64,000 bases of DNA from positions 97,939,001 through 98,003,000 of the forward strand of contig NC_134141.1 in assembly GCF_033958435.1 (NCBI RefSeq), read 5' to 3'. A program made the position numbers and the translations under genes. Of this stretch, positions 23,466 through 34,599 are shown piece by piece. The notes beneath the pieces were generated by a model, which worked only from the letters and a program-made list of their open reading frames with translations, searched no databases and was not told the origin of the DNA. How positions within the stretch are numbered: the stretch's first letter is position 1; the number at the start of each line of letters is the position of its first letter. This stretch comes from Carettochelys insculpta (lineage: Eukaryota; Chordata; Testudines; Carettochelyidae).

Positions 23466-23639
23466 AGACACTACTCATTATCGAGTGACTGCCAAGAAGA
23501 AGAAGAAGTAGAGCAATCCACTGTAGCTACCTATAAACATACTTAGGGTTTGCTGTAGCATCTGTCACCAAAATATCTGAGTGTTTCCTAGATCCACTAG
23601 TTATGTGTGAAACTACTAAAAGTATGTATTTTTTGTACC

Positions 23640-23760
23640 CAGCAGCCCTAGTAAAGGACCAGAACCCCATTGTGCTATGTGCTGTACAAACTCAGAAGAA
23701 AAAGGCAATTCCCTATCCCCAGGAATTTATAATTTAAGCATAACTCAAGAGATGACAAAT
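23640..23760 (+). repeat. Ancient LINE (L3/CR1-type) 3' relic
   Basis: Blocks accccattgtgctatgtgct, gtacaaactcagaag and ccccaggaatttataattta occur in the order typical of an old amniote LINE tail. The family name is a recollection and boundaries are approximate. Confidence 0.5.
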
Positions 23761-26700
23761 GCATATTGATGGGCCATAGAGTACAAGTAAACAATTTGAC
23801 AATATTGATTATTATCATTAAGGAGAGGATAACAAACGGTATGTATTACACAGCACAGTGAAGCTAAAACTTGATAATTATTGATTAACCCCCTACTGGG
23901 CTGATACTAATATATTTTAGATCACTACTGAGTGGAAAATAGCAATTTTAATTAATACCAATTTGCAAGATATCAAACCAGTTTCGTGCAAGAAAAGCTT
24001 TTATATAAAGTATACAAAAGCCTGTGTACATTTAAATACATATTTCAAATGTGTTTCTTCTTGATAAACTTTAAAGTAACTTTTCTCTATCAAGATGAAG
24101 ATTCCAGAAGATAAGTGGTTTGACTGGAAGTTACTGTCATTGTTTTGTTTCCCAGAACAGTAAGAAAATGAAGGTGATGGACCATCTCGTAAGTTTGAAT
24201 TTATTGTTAATTTTGCCAAAGAATAAAATCCAGTGACTAGTTTTGTTGCTAGGGCTTTACCAGTTAAATAGTTTTACAGATGTTTATACTGAACTTTTCA
24301 TAATCTGATGACATAATACCATTTTCAGACCTTTTTATCCAGATATGGCCACACCATCTTCCTAAGAAGTAATTTCATATGTCTGTATTTTTGATAATTT
24401 TTTGTTTGGGCAGCGGGGTGAGGGTGAGAGAAGAGTGTTCTGTGTGCTTTGCAAAACACAGAATATTTTTAAATTGCTGTTTTAAGTGGGACTTTTTTCC
24501 AAATTAATGTTAAAGAAAGACCTTATTTGAACCTGAATGGACCAAGTTACATCATCCCAAATTAGGTTTCACACCTAAGTTGTCCACACACCCTTGGAGG
24601 GAGGCACTGCAAGGTAGAGTAAATGAAGTTTGCCAATGACAGCCTGGTTAAGGCTGAGAAATCTTGTCTTTCAGGTCAATAAGCTGCCTGAGTGAAGAAT
24701 GACCTTCAAGAATCTCTGTGATTGATCAGTTTTGGAGAGGAAATCAAGACAGTAAAGGACAGGCCACTACAGCCTTTTTCTTTGGGTCTTTCTCTGGACT
24801 CAAAGCAGGACTGATAGCCAGAAATGCTTGGCAGCTGAACGTTACTGTCTGGCCCCTCCAGCTTCTACTGTATAATGATTCAGAAGACTGCAAGAGCTGA
24901 AGAGTTTGAATCTCCCTAGTATCTTATTTTTTCCTTTTTCTATTTGTGTGAAGTCGTCTGTGAGTACCAGGGAATATCTCTGTACAATGTGCGAATTCTG
25001 TGGGAGGTTATGAACAATGTGTGTTGACCAAGTGACAACTTTAGGAGGTGCAGTCTTTGACCTTCTCCTTGGGCTCTTTGCCTCCATGTTGGGTTGGAAT
25101 GCCAAAGGCTGATGGCAAAACAAGAGAGGAAAGCAGACTAAGTACCCAGTCTCTGAGCACTGTATGCCCCTGACAGAGTTAAACAAGGCACACAGAAGCT
25201 TCACTTTGGGGTCTGAGTTCTGGCAAAGTGGTATGTTAAAGTGGCTTGTCTGAAGGGTCAACACTGGCCCTGGGGGCCTAGGGCAGGTGGGCTGAGCACT
25301 CCATTTCTAAGTAGCTGCAGTAGACAGAATCAGTACCCAGGAAATCTGCCAGAGAGGCCAACACAGACATGAATGCCATAAGCTGCCCAGGCTCCAGAAG
25401 CTGAACACACCCCAGGAGATCCAGAGCACCAGAGGCTTGGATTTCTCCCACCACGGTCCCAGCGAGTGGACCACAGAGAGTGTTGACTAGGCTCTGTGGC
25501 ATCTCAGTCTTTTTATACTTTTATTTGTAGAAGCCAACAGCATGTTATCACTCTGTACAATTTAGTCAAAATCTTTTGACTATACCTAGAGATTAAAAAT
25601 ATACTAATACACACTGCATAATAGTAGCTTTGTACTAATGAGGAGATGAGTTACTTAGATGAATCCATGCAGTAAATCATTCCACTATTTTTTATACTTA
25701 CGACTTCAGTGTTTGTATAATTATGTGTAATGATAAGGATGAAGGTGCGGGGGGAAAGGCAAAACTAGAATAATGGCCAAACCCATAGAAATATTTTGCT
25801 TATGAACATTTGACACTTCAAAATAGACAAATGAAATTTATAGTTTCTTTCCCATTTGTGAATTTCATTAACTGTGATTTCACTCTACTGTGCATACTAA
25901 TTGTGCATTGGAGAACTTCACACTCCAGGCACTTTCAGTGAGAAACATTTTGCCCGGCTATTTTTCTCTCTCCATATGTCACTCACTGGGAGATTTAATG
26001 CCTACTCCAAATCATAGTTCTCAGGTAAAAAGGTCATTTTCTTATTGAAAATCTTTGATGTCACACCTCTAACTGTATTAATTCTCTGAGTCAAACCACC
26101 TATCATTCCACTCCTAACACTTTTGTGAGAACCGTTTACATTCACTTTGGGAAGCAAATTTTCTCAAGGGAAAATAAAGCATAAATAAATGATCTGATAG
26201 AGTAACTACATCATCCAAAATAACCTGACTTTCCTACAAGAGTTGTTGGGATTGAAAGGGAGAGGAAGCAACTTGACAAACAGAGAAAGACAGCTAGATC
26301 AAGAGTGGACTATTATGAAATATAATAAACAATTGTCAGCATGTACTTGACTCTTAGATAATGGGAGAAGATACAAAACAGCTAGGGAAGAGGAAATAGA
26401 ATTGAAGAAATGAGATGTGTCGTTTATGGAGAGAAATCACACAACCTACTGTCCAAAGTTTTTTTTTTTGTCCTATGGCAGATGTCCTATCAGATTTTTT
26501 TGAGCTGAATAGCATCCATGTAGGAGAACTTTGAAAATGGGACTGTCCACTGAAAAGTTAGTATGAAAATGGCAGTTTGGGCCTCAGTCTACTCTGAGCT
26601 GAAACTTCTGATTTCCAAGTACTCAGATACTGTGTGGTGGCAATTCCCATACTATAGTCTGTGGACTAACAATGGTTCATGGCACACTTGCTGACTATAT

Positions 26701-26844
26701 GAGGTGGGACCTTTTTTTTTTTTCAGGGGCTAAATTACTTTAAAACAGCATGGATTACTTTCCTCTTATTCATTTTCCATGTAAGAAAATATGGTAAGTG
26801 AGTAGGTACAGTGAAAGCATTCCTTAGACTTTTTTTCTTTTTAA

Positions 26845-26930
26845 GCTAGAACTGGAAGGGACCTTGAGAGGTCATCCAGTCCAGTCACCAGCAGGACCTA
26901 CAACCATCCCTAGTTGTAATCACAAAAGGG
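26845..26930 (-). mobile_element. CR1 3'-end fragment
   Basis: ctagaactggaagggacctt and gagaggtcatccagtccagt are the reverse complement of the CR1 3' untranslated end, in the order expected. The fragment stops after about 85 bp. It lies 50 bp left of the Harbinger element. Confidence 0.75.
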
Positions 26931-27348
26931 AGGGGAATTGTCAGTGGGTGAGTTTCTTCATTAGCATGTGACACACACAGGCCTTGTCTACACTACAGCC
27001 CTCTTTCGAAAGGACGGCTTTCAAAACAGAACGTCAAAAGTCGTCCTTTTGAAAGGGAGCGTCCACACAGACAAACAGACCGAAGGTGCGATCCGCTCTT
27101 TCGAGAGTCCCTGAGTACAATTTCGAAAATGAGCATCCACACTATGCAGGGCGCTCTTTCGAAAGTACAGGCGCAGGAAGTCTCGTGGGCAGGGTTGCAT
27201 GGCAGACGAGCCCTTCTGGGACTGCAGCCCGCCGTCCCCTTAAAGGGCACCCCCCATCCCATACCTTGGCCTGCACATGTCCAGGGCCAGGCACCTGTCC
27301 CCAGGCTCGCACACCGAGGAGACCAGAGGAGGCACCCCAGGCCCCCAT

Positions 27349-28738
27349 GGAACCCAAGCAGCCCCCTGTCCCCATTGACGCCACGGCCAGTGTACTGGCT
27401 GTAGTCCTGGCCACTTCGCAGCAGCAGCTACGGTGGCCAGCCTACTAGCCACCCTCCTGGAAGTCATCCTGAGGGTGCAACGTCCCCAACCAGTCCCCCA
27501 GGGCATCCGCCACCTGTGGAGCTTCCCCACATGCAGCGACTGGTGGGACCAGCTGGTGCTGGAGGACTGGGGCGACAACCGGTGGCTACAGAACTTCTGG
27601 AAGACCAAGGGAACATTCCTAGAGCTGTACCACTGGCTCGCCCCAGCCCTCCAAGCACCAGGACACCCGCATGAGGCCAGCACTCTCGCTCCAGAAAAGA
27701 GTGGCCATTGCCCTCTGGAAACTGGCTAGCCCAGACAGTTACTGATTCATTGGCCACCAGTTTGGGGTGGGCAGGGCCACCGTTGGGGCCATCCTCAATG
27801 AGGTAAACCATGTGCATGCGGGGACCAGGGGATGGGGGGCACTCTAGCATAGGGCACCATCGAGGACCACAGGGCAGTCCTCACCAGGGACTGGACAGGG
27901 ACAGGAACAGGGACCCCTGGGAGGCCTGCCCTGCAGGGGACAGGGATGGTCGGGCATACTGCTCCTCACCCCATGCTCATGAATGCATCCTCCTCCCGCT
28001 CCCTGAAGGCTGTCCGGGCCATCAACAGGGTCCTCCTGTGGCAGCTGGTCCATGTCAGGGACCTGGATGACGCTATCCAGTGCTTTGAGGAGTTGGGCTT
28101 CTCAAACTGCTTCAGGGCCTTGGACAGCACACATCCCCAGAGCACAGCAGCAGGGCTTTCATAAACCCTAAGGGCTACCACTCTGTGGTCCTGCAGGCAC
28201 TCGTCGATGCCAATGGTCAGTTCCAGGACATCTGTGTGGGCTGGTCCAGCTGTGCCCCTGATGCCAGGGTGTTCCAGAACTTGGGGCTGGGCCACCACAC
28301 GGCTGAGGGGACCTTCATGCCCCGGCGGGAGCTCCCCATTGGGGACTCCACAATGCCACCCTGCATCGTGGTGGATGTGGCCTACCCCCTGCAGGCCTGG
28401 CTCATGAGGCCATACATGGGACACACATAGCCCAGCTACAACTTTTTTAATGAGTGGCTGAACTGGTGAAGCAGGCATTTGTCCGCCTGAAAGGGTGCTT
28501 CAGATGCCTCCTCATGAGGCTGGAGGGGGGCCTCCCCAGTGTTCCGGCAGTGGTTGGGGCCTGCTGTGCACTGCACAACCTTGTGGAGGCAAAGCATGAG
28601 CCATTTGTGCATGGGTGGTTCATTGAGACAGGGCACGGGTTTGAGCAGCCCCCTGCTGCCCCATGCCACCAGGCCCAGCGGGATGGGATGCAGGTACGGG
28701 AGGCCCTGCGCCAGGCCTTTGAGTGGGGACCACAGTAA
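27349..28738 (+). pseudogene. HARBI1-like Harbinger transposase, frameshifted
   Basis: A DDE-type nuclease that would cut transposon ends. Homology runs through several frames: WDQLVLEDWGDNRWLQNFWK and FLELYHWLAPALQ (N-terminal part, 27520-27660), an in-frame stop inside the next helix-turn-helix-like segment (FIGHQFGVGRATVGAI, 27747-27795), FRALDSTH (first Asp, about 28113), VLQALVDANGQFQDICVGW (28185-28240), then a PDARVFQN motif (second Asp). The last block reads AELVKQAFVRLKGCFRCL (about 28457-28510), where family members have V-E-R-A-F; the catalytic Glu position appears to be Lys. Stops and frameshifts make it non-functional. Confidence 0.85.
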
Positions 28739-29083
28739 CCACCCCACCCTGCACATGCACACCCCACCCCCATGCACACACACCCCACCACCCCATACAC
28801 CCCACCACCCCCACACATGCACAGGGGATGCAGATGGAACCATGAAATAAACACTTAACTGCTGTTACTGCTGTGCCTATGTATAGGGAGGGGTATCACA
28901 GAAAGGTGGGCTGGGGGAACTGTATACAGGGGCTTTGCGGCTCCAAGTGGTCATCCTCCAGGCCCTAGGAGGGCTGAGGGTAAGGGCAGAAGGCCCTAAT
29001 CATTTACTGGGGTCGAGGGATGGGATCCCTGTCGCCCATGTCTGTCCCTCCCCCTGGAGTCCAGGTGGTCCGTTGTGGCTGGG

Positions 29084-30780
29084 CTAGGGCGGGTGGCATG
29101 GGGAGGTATGGGCGCTGCTGGGGTGGGTCCCCTGCTGGCTCCCTGGGGTCAGATTGGGGGTGAGTGGGGGGGCAGGAGGGATGGCCTCACCCTGGCCAGC
29201 ACTGGCCATCAACATATGGGCCAGCTGCAGCCGGGCGGCTGGGGGCAGGTGGGTTGGGACAAAGGCAGAGAGGTTGGGCTTACTGCGGGGGGTTTGCTGC
29301 AGGGGGTAGAGTGGGGAGACTGGGAAGGCAGGGGAGGTTGGGGGTGGGGAGGCTGACCAGGGGACCACGGAGGCGGTTGAGTTTGGGGGTAGGGAGGCTG
29401 ACCGGGGGACCAGGGAGGTGGGAGAGGTCAGAGATGGGGGGGGTGGCTGGGTGATGGGGATGAGGGGTGGTAGAGTAGGGGCAGGAGGGGTGGGTAAGGG
29501 AGTGGCTTGCAATGGGGCGGCAGCTGTGTCTAGGTGGCTCACCACAGTCCGGGTCAGGGCATCCATGTTTGCCGCGACCCAGTCCCAGGCCTGCTGCTCC
29601 ATGGCAAGCCACTCCTGCAGTATGCCAGTAAGATCCTGCAGAGCTGTGGTATGGGCAGTGTCCCCTGTCTCCTTGTCACCGCCCTGGCGGTGCCAGCGGA
29701 TGGCCTGGTGGCAACCCCACAAGGTCCCTGCTCGGGATCCAGGCCGCTTCCCCTCACCCTCCGTGGGGGGGCTGGTCTGGCCACTGGGTGCAGGAGCTGT
29801 GGAGACAGAAGGGGAGGGAGGAATGGGCCATTAGTCCCAGGAGCAGGTCCCCTTGTCCTGCCCACCTCCCCTCCCAAGGTCCATGTCTCCGGGTCCCCCA
29901 CAGGGGTACCAAGGACATGCACCCCCTGCTGTTCCCCAGTTCCTCCAAGTCTGATCAGCATGTGGTGCTGTCCCATCTATGTAGTTCTGAGTGCTGCACA
30001 TTGTGCCGCTGAGCCCGGGGAGCATAGCTGTCCAGGGTCCACATGCACCTGGGCTGGTGGCTGTGTGGGATGCCTGTGGCCACCCTGGGTGGGACCTGAC
30101 ACTCCCTCCCTGGGCACTAGGGAGGCTGGTGTGCACGCCACCCACCTATGGGTCCCTCCAGGAAGGCAGGCGAGGCACGGTCAGATGGGGTCTGGCTGGA
30201 CGGCCCAGATGGGATGTCAATGACAAGGGCCCCCTTGCTTGACCCCTCATCATCACTGGTGGGGTCGAGCTGCTGTGCTGTCTGTGGTTGCCTGGAGCTC
30301 CTCGCCTTCTGTCGCCACCTCTGGCTCAGTGTCAGACATGGACGTGTCGAGGAGGATGGCAGGGGGGTCCGGCATCCTTCGGCCCCAGGAGGCGGTGGAG
30401 CTCTTTGTAGTAGGGACAGCTTGTGGCAGCTTCCCCTGACCGCCCGGCTGCATCCCAGGTCATGCAATACCCCTGCTGCAGTTCTTTCACCTTCGACCAG
30501 ACCTCGTCTGGTGTGTGGGTGGAGTGGCCACAGAGGCTATGGCATTGCGGCGACGGACCCCCATTTGTTGGAGGACATCCTCATCTTCCCATAGGGAGAG
30601 GAGGTCCTGGATCTCAGCCTCTATCCAGGAGGCGGCTTGACACTTTGGGGCCTGGCCCACCTCCTGGGACAACTCCCTGCTGTCTTTGGGGGGGCCCTAG
30701 GGTGGGCGGGGGTCCGGGTGGCTGGCCATGGGTCCAGGTGCTGTGAGGGACTGGCTGGCCGACATAGTGGCTGGTGAGCT
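29084..30780 (-). pseudogene. Harbinger Myb/SANT-like partner protein, decayed, probably spliced
   Basis: PIF/Harbinger elements carry a second protein with a Myb/SANT-type DNA-binding domain that helps the transposase. On the minus strand, WIEAEIQDLLSLWEDEDVLQ (30576-30635 region) is the start of such a domain, followed by a degraded helix and acidic linker (MSDTEPEVATEGEELQAT, near 30300-30345). A downstream exon-like frame spans 29796 to 29084 after an acceptor-like tctccacag. It encodes a helical segment (LTGILQEWLAMEQQAWDWVA) and a proline/threonine-rich tail. Frameshifts and stops separate the blocks. Confidence 0.75.
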
Positions 30781-30799
30781 GGAGAGCAGTGTGGCCTCA

Positions 30800-31563
30800 C
30801 TGCTGCCTGCATGCATCACACTGTTGTCTCATATTTAGCTTGTGGTCCACTATAACCCCTAGCTCCCTTTCTGCTGTAGTCGTTCCTAGACAGTCTTTCG
30901 CCATTCTGTGTGTGTGAAACTGATTGTTCCTTCCCAAGTGGAGCACTTTGCATTTGTCCTTATTAAACTTCATCCTGTTTACCTCAGATCATTTCTCCAA
31001 TTTTTCCAGATCATTTTGAATTATGACCCTATCCTCCAAAGCAGTTGCAACCCCTCCCAGCTTGGTATCATCTGCAAACTTAATAAGCGTACTTTCTGTG
31101 CCAATATCTAAATCGTTGATGAAGATATTGAACAGAACCGGTCCTAACACAGATCCCTGTGGAACCCCACTTGTTATACTTTTCCAGCAGGATTGAGAAC
31201 CATTAAGAACTACTCTCTGAGTATGGTTCTCCAGCCAGTTATGCACCCTCCTTATAGTAGCCTCCTCTAAATTGTATTTGCCTAGTTTTTTTTTATACGA
31301 ATATCATGTGAGACCGTAACAAATGCTTTACTAAAGTCTAGGTATACCACATCTACCGCTTCTCCCTTATCCACAAGGCTCATTATCCTATTAAAGAAAG
31401 CTATCAGATTAGATTGACATGATTTGTTCTTTACAAATCCGTGCTGGCTGTTCCCTATCACCTTACCACCTTCCAAGTGCTTGCAGATGATTTCTTCAAT
31501 TACCTGCTCCATTATCTTTCCTGGCACAGAAGTTAAGCTGACTGGCCTGTAGTTTCCTGGCTC
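30800..31563 (-). mobile_element. CR1 LINE fragment (reverse transcriptase region)
   Basis: On the minus strand the RT reads in order: [52 protein letters not shown], a frameshift near 31290, then [30 protein letters not shown] and a C-terminal stretch ending near MRQQCDA. The FADD box is intact but the ORF is broken. The copy is truncated at both ends; its 3' side abuts the Harbinger element near 30800. Confidence 0.9.
30989..31527 (-). pseudogene. CR1 reverse transcriptase relic
   Basis: Two open frames (31282-31527 and 30989-31246) encode successive RT parts: [11 protein letters not shown] with the first catalytic Asp, and [13 protein letters not shown] plus [10 protein letters not shown] frameshift and a T-run (31287-31295) separate them. 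More diverged from consensus than the copy at 11775-13034. Confidence 0.85.
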
Positions 31564-31979
31564 AGAAGCATTTATTACTACAGCTATAGGAGAGAATGCA
31601 GAGCGACAGAGGTTTGGTCTTCCATCGATGCGAACCCTAAATGCAAGGGCTTATATAGAAAAATTACCTCTGTGACCATATAGTGAAATGCTGACAAAAG
31701 GCATATCGACAGGAAACTCAGTAACACACAGTTGTTCCCAATAAAGTATACAGTTGATAAGAGGAACTAGCAGGTCAAGGGTTGATAAGAGTCTAACGGC
31801 CAGACTTGTGTTTTTTTATACATATTCAGCTAAATCTACTAATATCTTCGTTTGTGATGTAGCATATGCTAAACTAAGCTAAACTAAATGGCCTTGGCCA
31901 AAATTTTAGGCCTAAAGAGGCCTTCCTCCACAGGTCAGAGTATAAAATATGAAAGAACAAGTTAAAATTACTTAGACAA

Positions 31980-33470
31980 ATTAGATGTCTTCAGGTCCCT
32001 AGGACCTGATGAAATGCATCCAAGAATAATAAAGGAGCTGACTGATTAGCTATGTGAACCACAAGCTATTATTTTTGAAAAGCCATGGAATACAGGAGAG
32101 ATTTGAGAACACTGGAAAGGGGCAAATTTACAACCAATCTCTAAAAAAGAGAAATAAGGACAACTTGAGGAATTACAGACCAGTCAGCATAACTTCTGTA
32201 CTCAGATAAAGGAACAAATAATTAAGCAATCAATTTGCAAACATCCGGAAGATAATAAGATGATATTCAATGATCAGCATGCACGTAAGAACAAATCACA
32301 TCAAACCAATGTGATGGCTTTCTTTGACAGGGTAACAACCTTACGGATAGGTGGTAAGTGGTAGGTGTATAGTTTGATGTAGTAAGGCTTTGGATACCAT
32401 CTTGCATGACCATCTTAAAAACAAAATAGGGAAATACAGCCCAGTTACAAGATGGGTATAAGACTGGTTGGAAAACTGTTCCCAGAGAGCAGTTATTTAT
32501 GATTAACAGTCATTCTGGAAAGGCATAAAGAGGGAGGGTCCAGCAGTTCTAAATCCAATTCTGTGTAATGTCTTCATAAATGTTTTTTTAGCTAGTGGCA
32601 TAGAGAGTGTACACTTTTAACATTTGTGGATGATACCAAACGTTGCAAGCAGTTTGGAGGACAGGATTAAAGTTCAGAATTATCTGGAGAAATGGCTTGA
32701 AGTAAGTAGGATGTAATTCAATATGGACAAACGTAAAATACTCCATTTAGGAAGGGGCTATCAGTTGCCAGTCCTGGGTCCAGTACTATTCAATATTTTC
32801 ATTATTCTATTGGAAAATGGAGTGGGGCATCTGTTTATAAGATTTGTAGATGCAGAAGAAAGATAAATGGTATGGGGAAAAACTGGCTAGGTGAAATACT
32901 GCTGAAAAGTTTCTGGGGGCTATTGTTGATCACCAATTGCCTGTGAGTCAATTATGTTTGGCAGCTGGAAGAATGCTAATATCATTTTTGAGAGTCTTAC
33001 TGGGAGTGTTGTAGCTAAGACGTGGAAGGTAATTGTTCTACTCCGCTAGGCACTGGTGACGTCTCACCAGGCATATAGCGCCCAGCTCTGGGTGTCACAC
33101 TTTAGGAAAGATGTAGAGAAATTGACAGCAACCCAAAGACGAGCAACATAAAGTATAAAAGATTTAGAAACCTGCCCTATGAGGAAAAGTTAAAAAAAAT
33201 GGTATGTCGTTGTCATCAAGAAAAGACAACAGAAGAGGACCTGATAACTCTTCTGGTATGTAAAGGGCTGTTAATAAAAGGTGGAGAGCAATTGTTCTCC
33301 AAGTGCACCGAAGGCAGGACAAAAACTAATGGTCTTAATCTTTGATAGGGGAAATTTTCTAACTATGTGGATAATTAAGTACTAGACTTCCAACAGAGAT
33401 TGTAGAATCCCCATCATAGATTTTTAAGAGGAGACTAGAAAAACACTTGCCAAAGTTCGTGCAGGTATAC
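31980..33470 (+). mobile_element. Old CR1 relic, plus strand
   Basis: Nucleotide blocks follow CR1 ORF2 order: ggtccctaggacctgatgaa (GPDEMHP region), accagtcagcataacttctg (RPVSLTS), gtcctgggtccagtactatt (VLGPVLF), a degraded catalytic box, aggcactggtgacgtctcac (ALVTSHQ), then caacccaaagacgagcaaca and ccctatgaggaaaagttaaa (C-terminal end). No open frame longer than about 60 codons survives. It is much older than the CR1 at 11775-13034. Confidence 0.8.
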
Positions 33471-34205
33471 GTGATCCTGCCTCAACACAGTTGCTACCTT
33501 ATCAAGCTTCCTAAGAAAGGCAACCTGAAGAAATGCAAAAACTGGAGGGGCATCATGTTGCTGTCTATTCCAGGAAAAGTGCACAACTACACTCTTCCTC
33601 TAATTCAAGGAAGATTGCAAAGGCCAGACTAGTAACAGCATTTCACATCTGGAAAGTGCTATGTATGTATTAACCAGTGTGTACTAGTATCTTCCGTAAG
33701 AAAAATAATGAGATGAGCTGTATTTATATCTCTTCAGGGTTCTGATGAGACGATTTTCCATATAACTCTTTTACATCAGTTTCAGCAGCCACTTAGCCTT
33801 TGGGCTGGTCTTCTTTGAAAAATTGTATCAGGATAGTTTTATCTCTTGGTTTTGAATTTTTCCACACCTGAGAGGGATGTAGTTAAATTGACCTAACTGC
33901 ATCCTCTCTCCCCAAGAGGTGTCACCAGCTGCCACCTCTTGGGAAGATGGAGTATCCATGCGTAATATAGTAAAGCAGTGTAGCTGTAGTTAACATAGCC
34001 CCCTTCATTGGTTTTCTTTCCTTCTTACAGGGCTTAATCCTGAGCACACTGAAGGGAACTGAAAAGTTCTGGTGTCTTTCAAGCATGCAGGTTCCAGGAC
34101 TAAGACTGTTTAATTTGATAACTTTGTATCCAGTTTTGTGTCACTGGCACAATATACTACAAGGCTTACTTGAGGATATAAATTCTGATTTGTTTTATTC
34201 ATATG

Positions 34206-34599
34206 GGCTGTGGCCACACTAGCCCCTCCTTTTGGAGGGGGCACGGTAATGTGTCACTTCAGCAGATGCTAATGAGGTGCTGCCGCGAATATGCAGTGCC
34301 TCATTAGCATAATGGTGGCCACGCTCTTTGAAAGTGCTACTTTTGAAATGCACGCCGCCTGTGTAGTTGGGGGTCTTTTGAAATGACCCCTGATTTTGAA
34401 AGCCCCTTCTTCCCATTTGGTTTTGGAAAGAAGGGGCTTTCAAAATCAGCGGGCTGTTTCGAAAGGTCCCCAGCTACATGGGTGGCGTGTGTTTAGCAAG
34501 TGGCACTTTCGAAGCGTGTGCAGCTGCCATTATGCTAATGAGGCACTGCATATTCATACCACATTCCCTCTGAAAGGAGGGGCTAGTGTGGCCACAGCC
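34206..34599. mobile_element. Full-length palindromic MITE, 'ctacactagcccc' family
   Basis: 394 bp. Ends ggctgtggccacactagccc and gggctagtgtggccacagcc are exact reverse complements over 20 bases. Most of the element is a long imperfect palindrome around 34415 with mirrored blocks (gcagtgcctcattagcat, gctttcaaaatca). It is flanked by ATG on both sides (34203-34205, 34600-34602), a 3-bp target-site duplication of the PIF/Harbinger size. Non-coding. Confidence 0.92.

Larger units (their letters stand above)
21085..23510 (+). mobile_element. APE-type LINE fragment (copy 2), split by a nested transposon
   Basis: The left part (about 21085-21562) and right part (about 22959-23510) both align with the LINE at 54786-58560 read on the minus strand. 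The left part encodes a dead RT box (ELQYVNDN at about 21161-21184, normally ending YADD). The right part encodes the C-terminus: PKRYKEMLKEHMKDCSI and a zinc-finger-like CLFCDKICSSRTGLICINRL. It ends in a short (gaa)n tail near 23490-23505. It is interrupted at a TA by the element at 21565-22956. Clade not assigned. Confidence 0.85.
26980..30800. mobile_element. PIF/Harbinger transposon, near-complete but decayed, right end lost
   Basis: The left end (ggccttgtctacactacagc) with subterminal ctttcgaaagg palindromes resembles the ends of the short MITEs in this window. Inside are a plus-strand HARBI1-like transposase relic (27349-28738) and a minus-strand Myb/SANT-like relic (29084-30780): the two-gene layout of PIF/Harbinger elements in convergent orientation. 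The right end is missing where CR1 sequence begins near 30800, so the target-site duplication cannot be read. An AATAAA at 28846-28851 lies just after the transposase. Confidence 0.85.

Noticed and set aside
27349..28738. Domesticated HARBI1 host gene
   Set aside because: In-frame stops, frameshifts, a changed catalytic Glu position and transposon ends nearby indicate a dead transposon copy. Real HARBI1 is an intact conserved gene.
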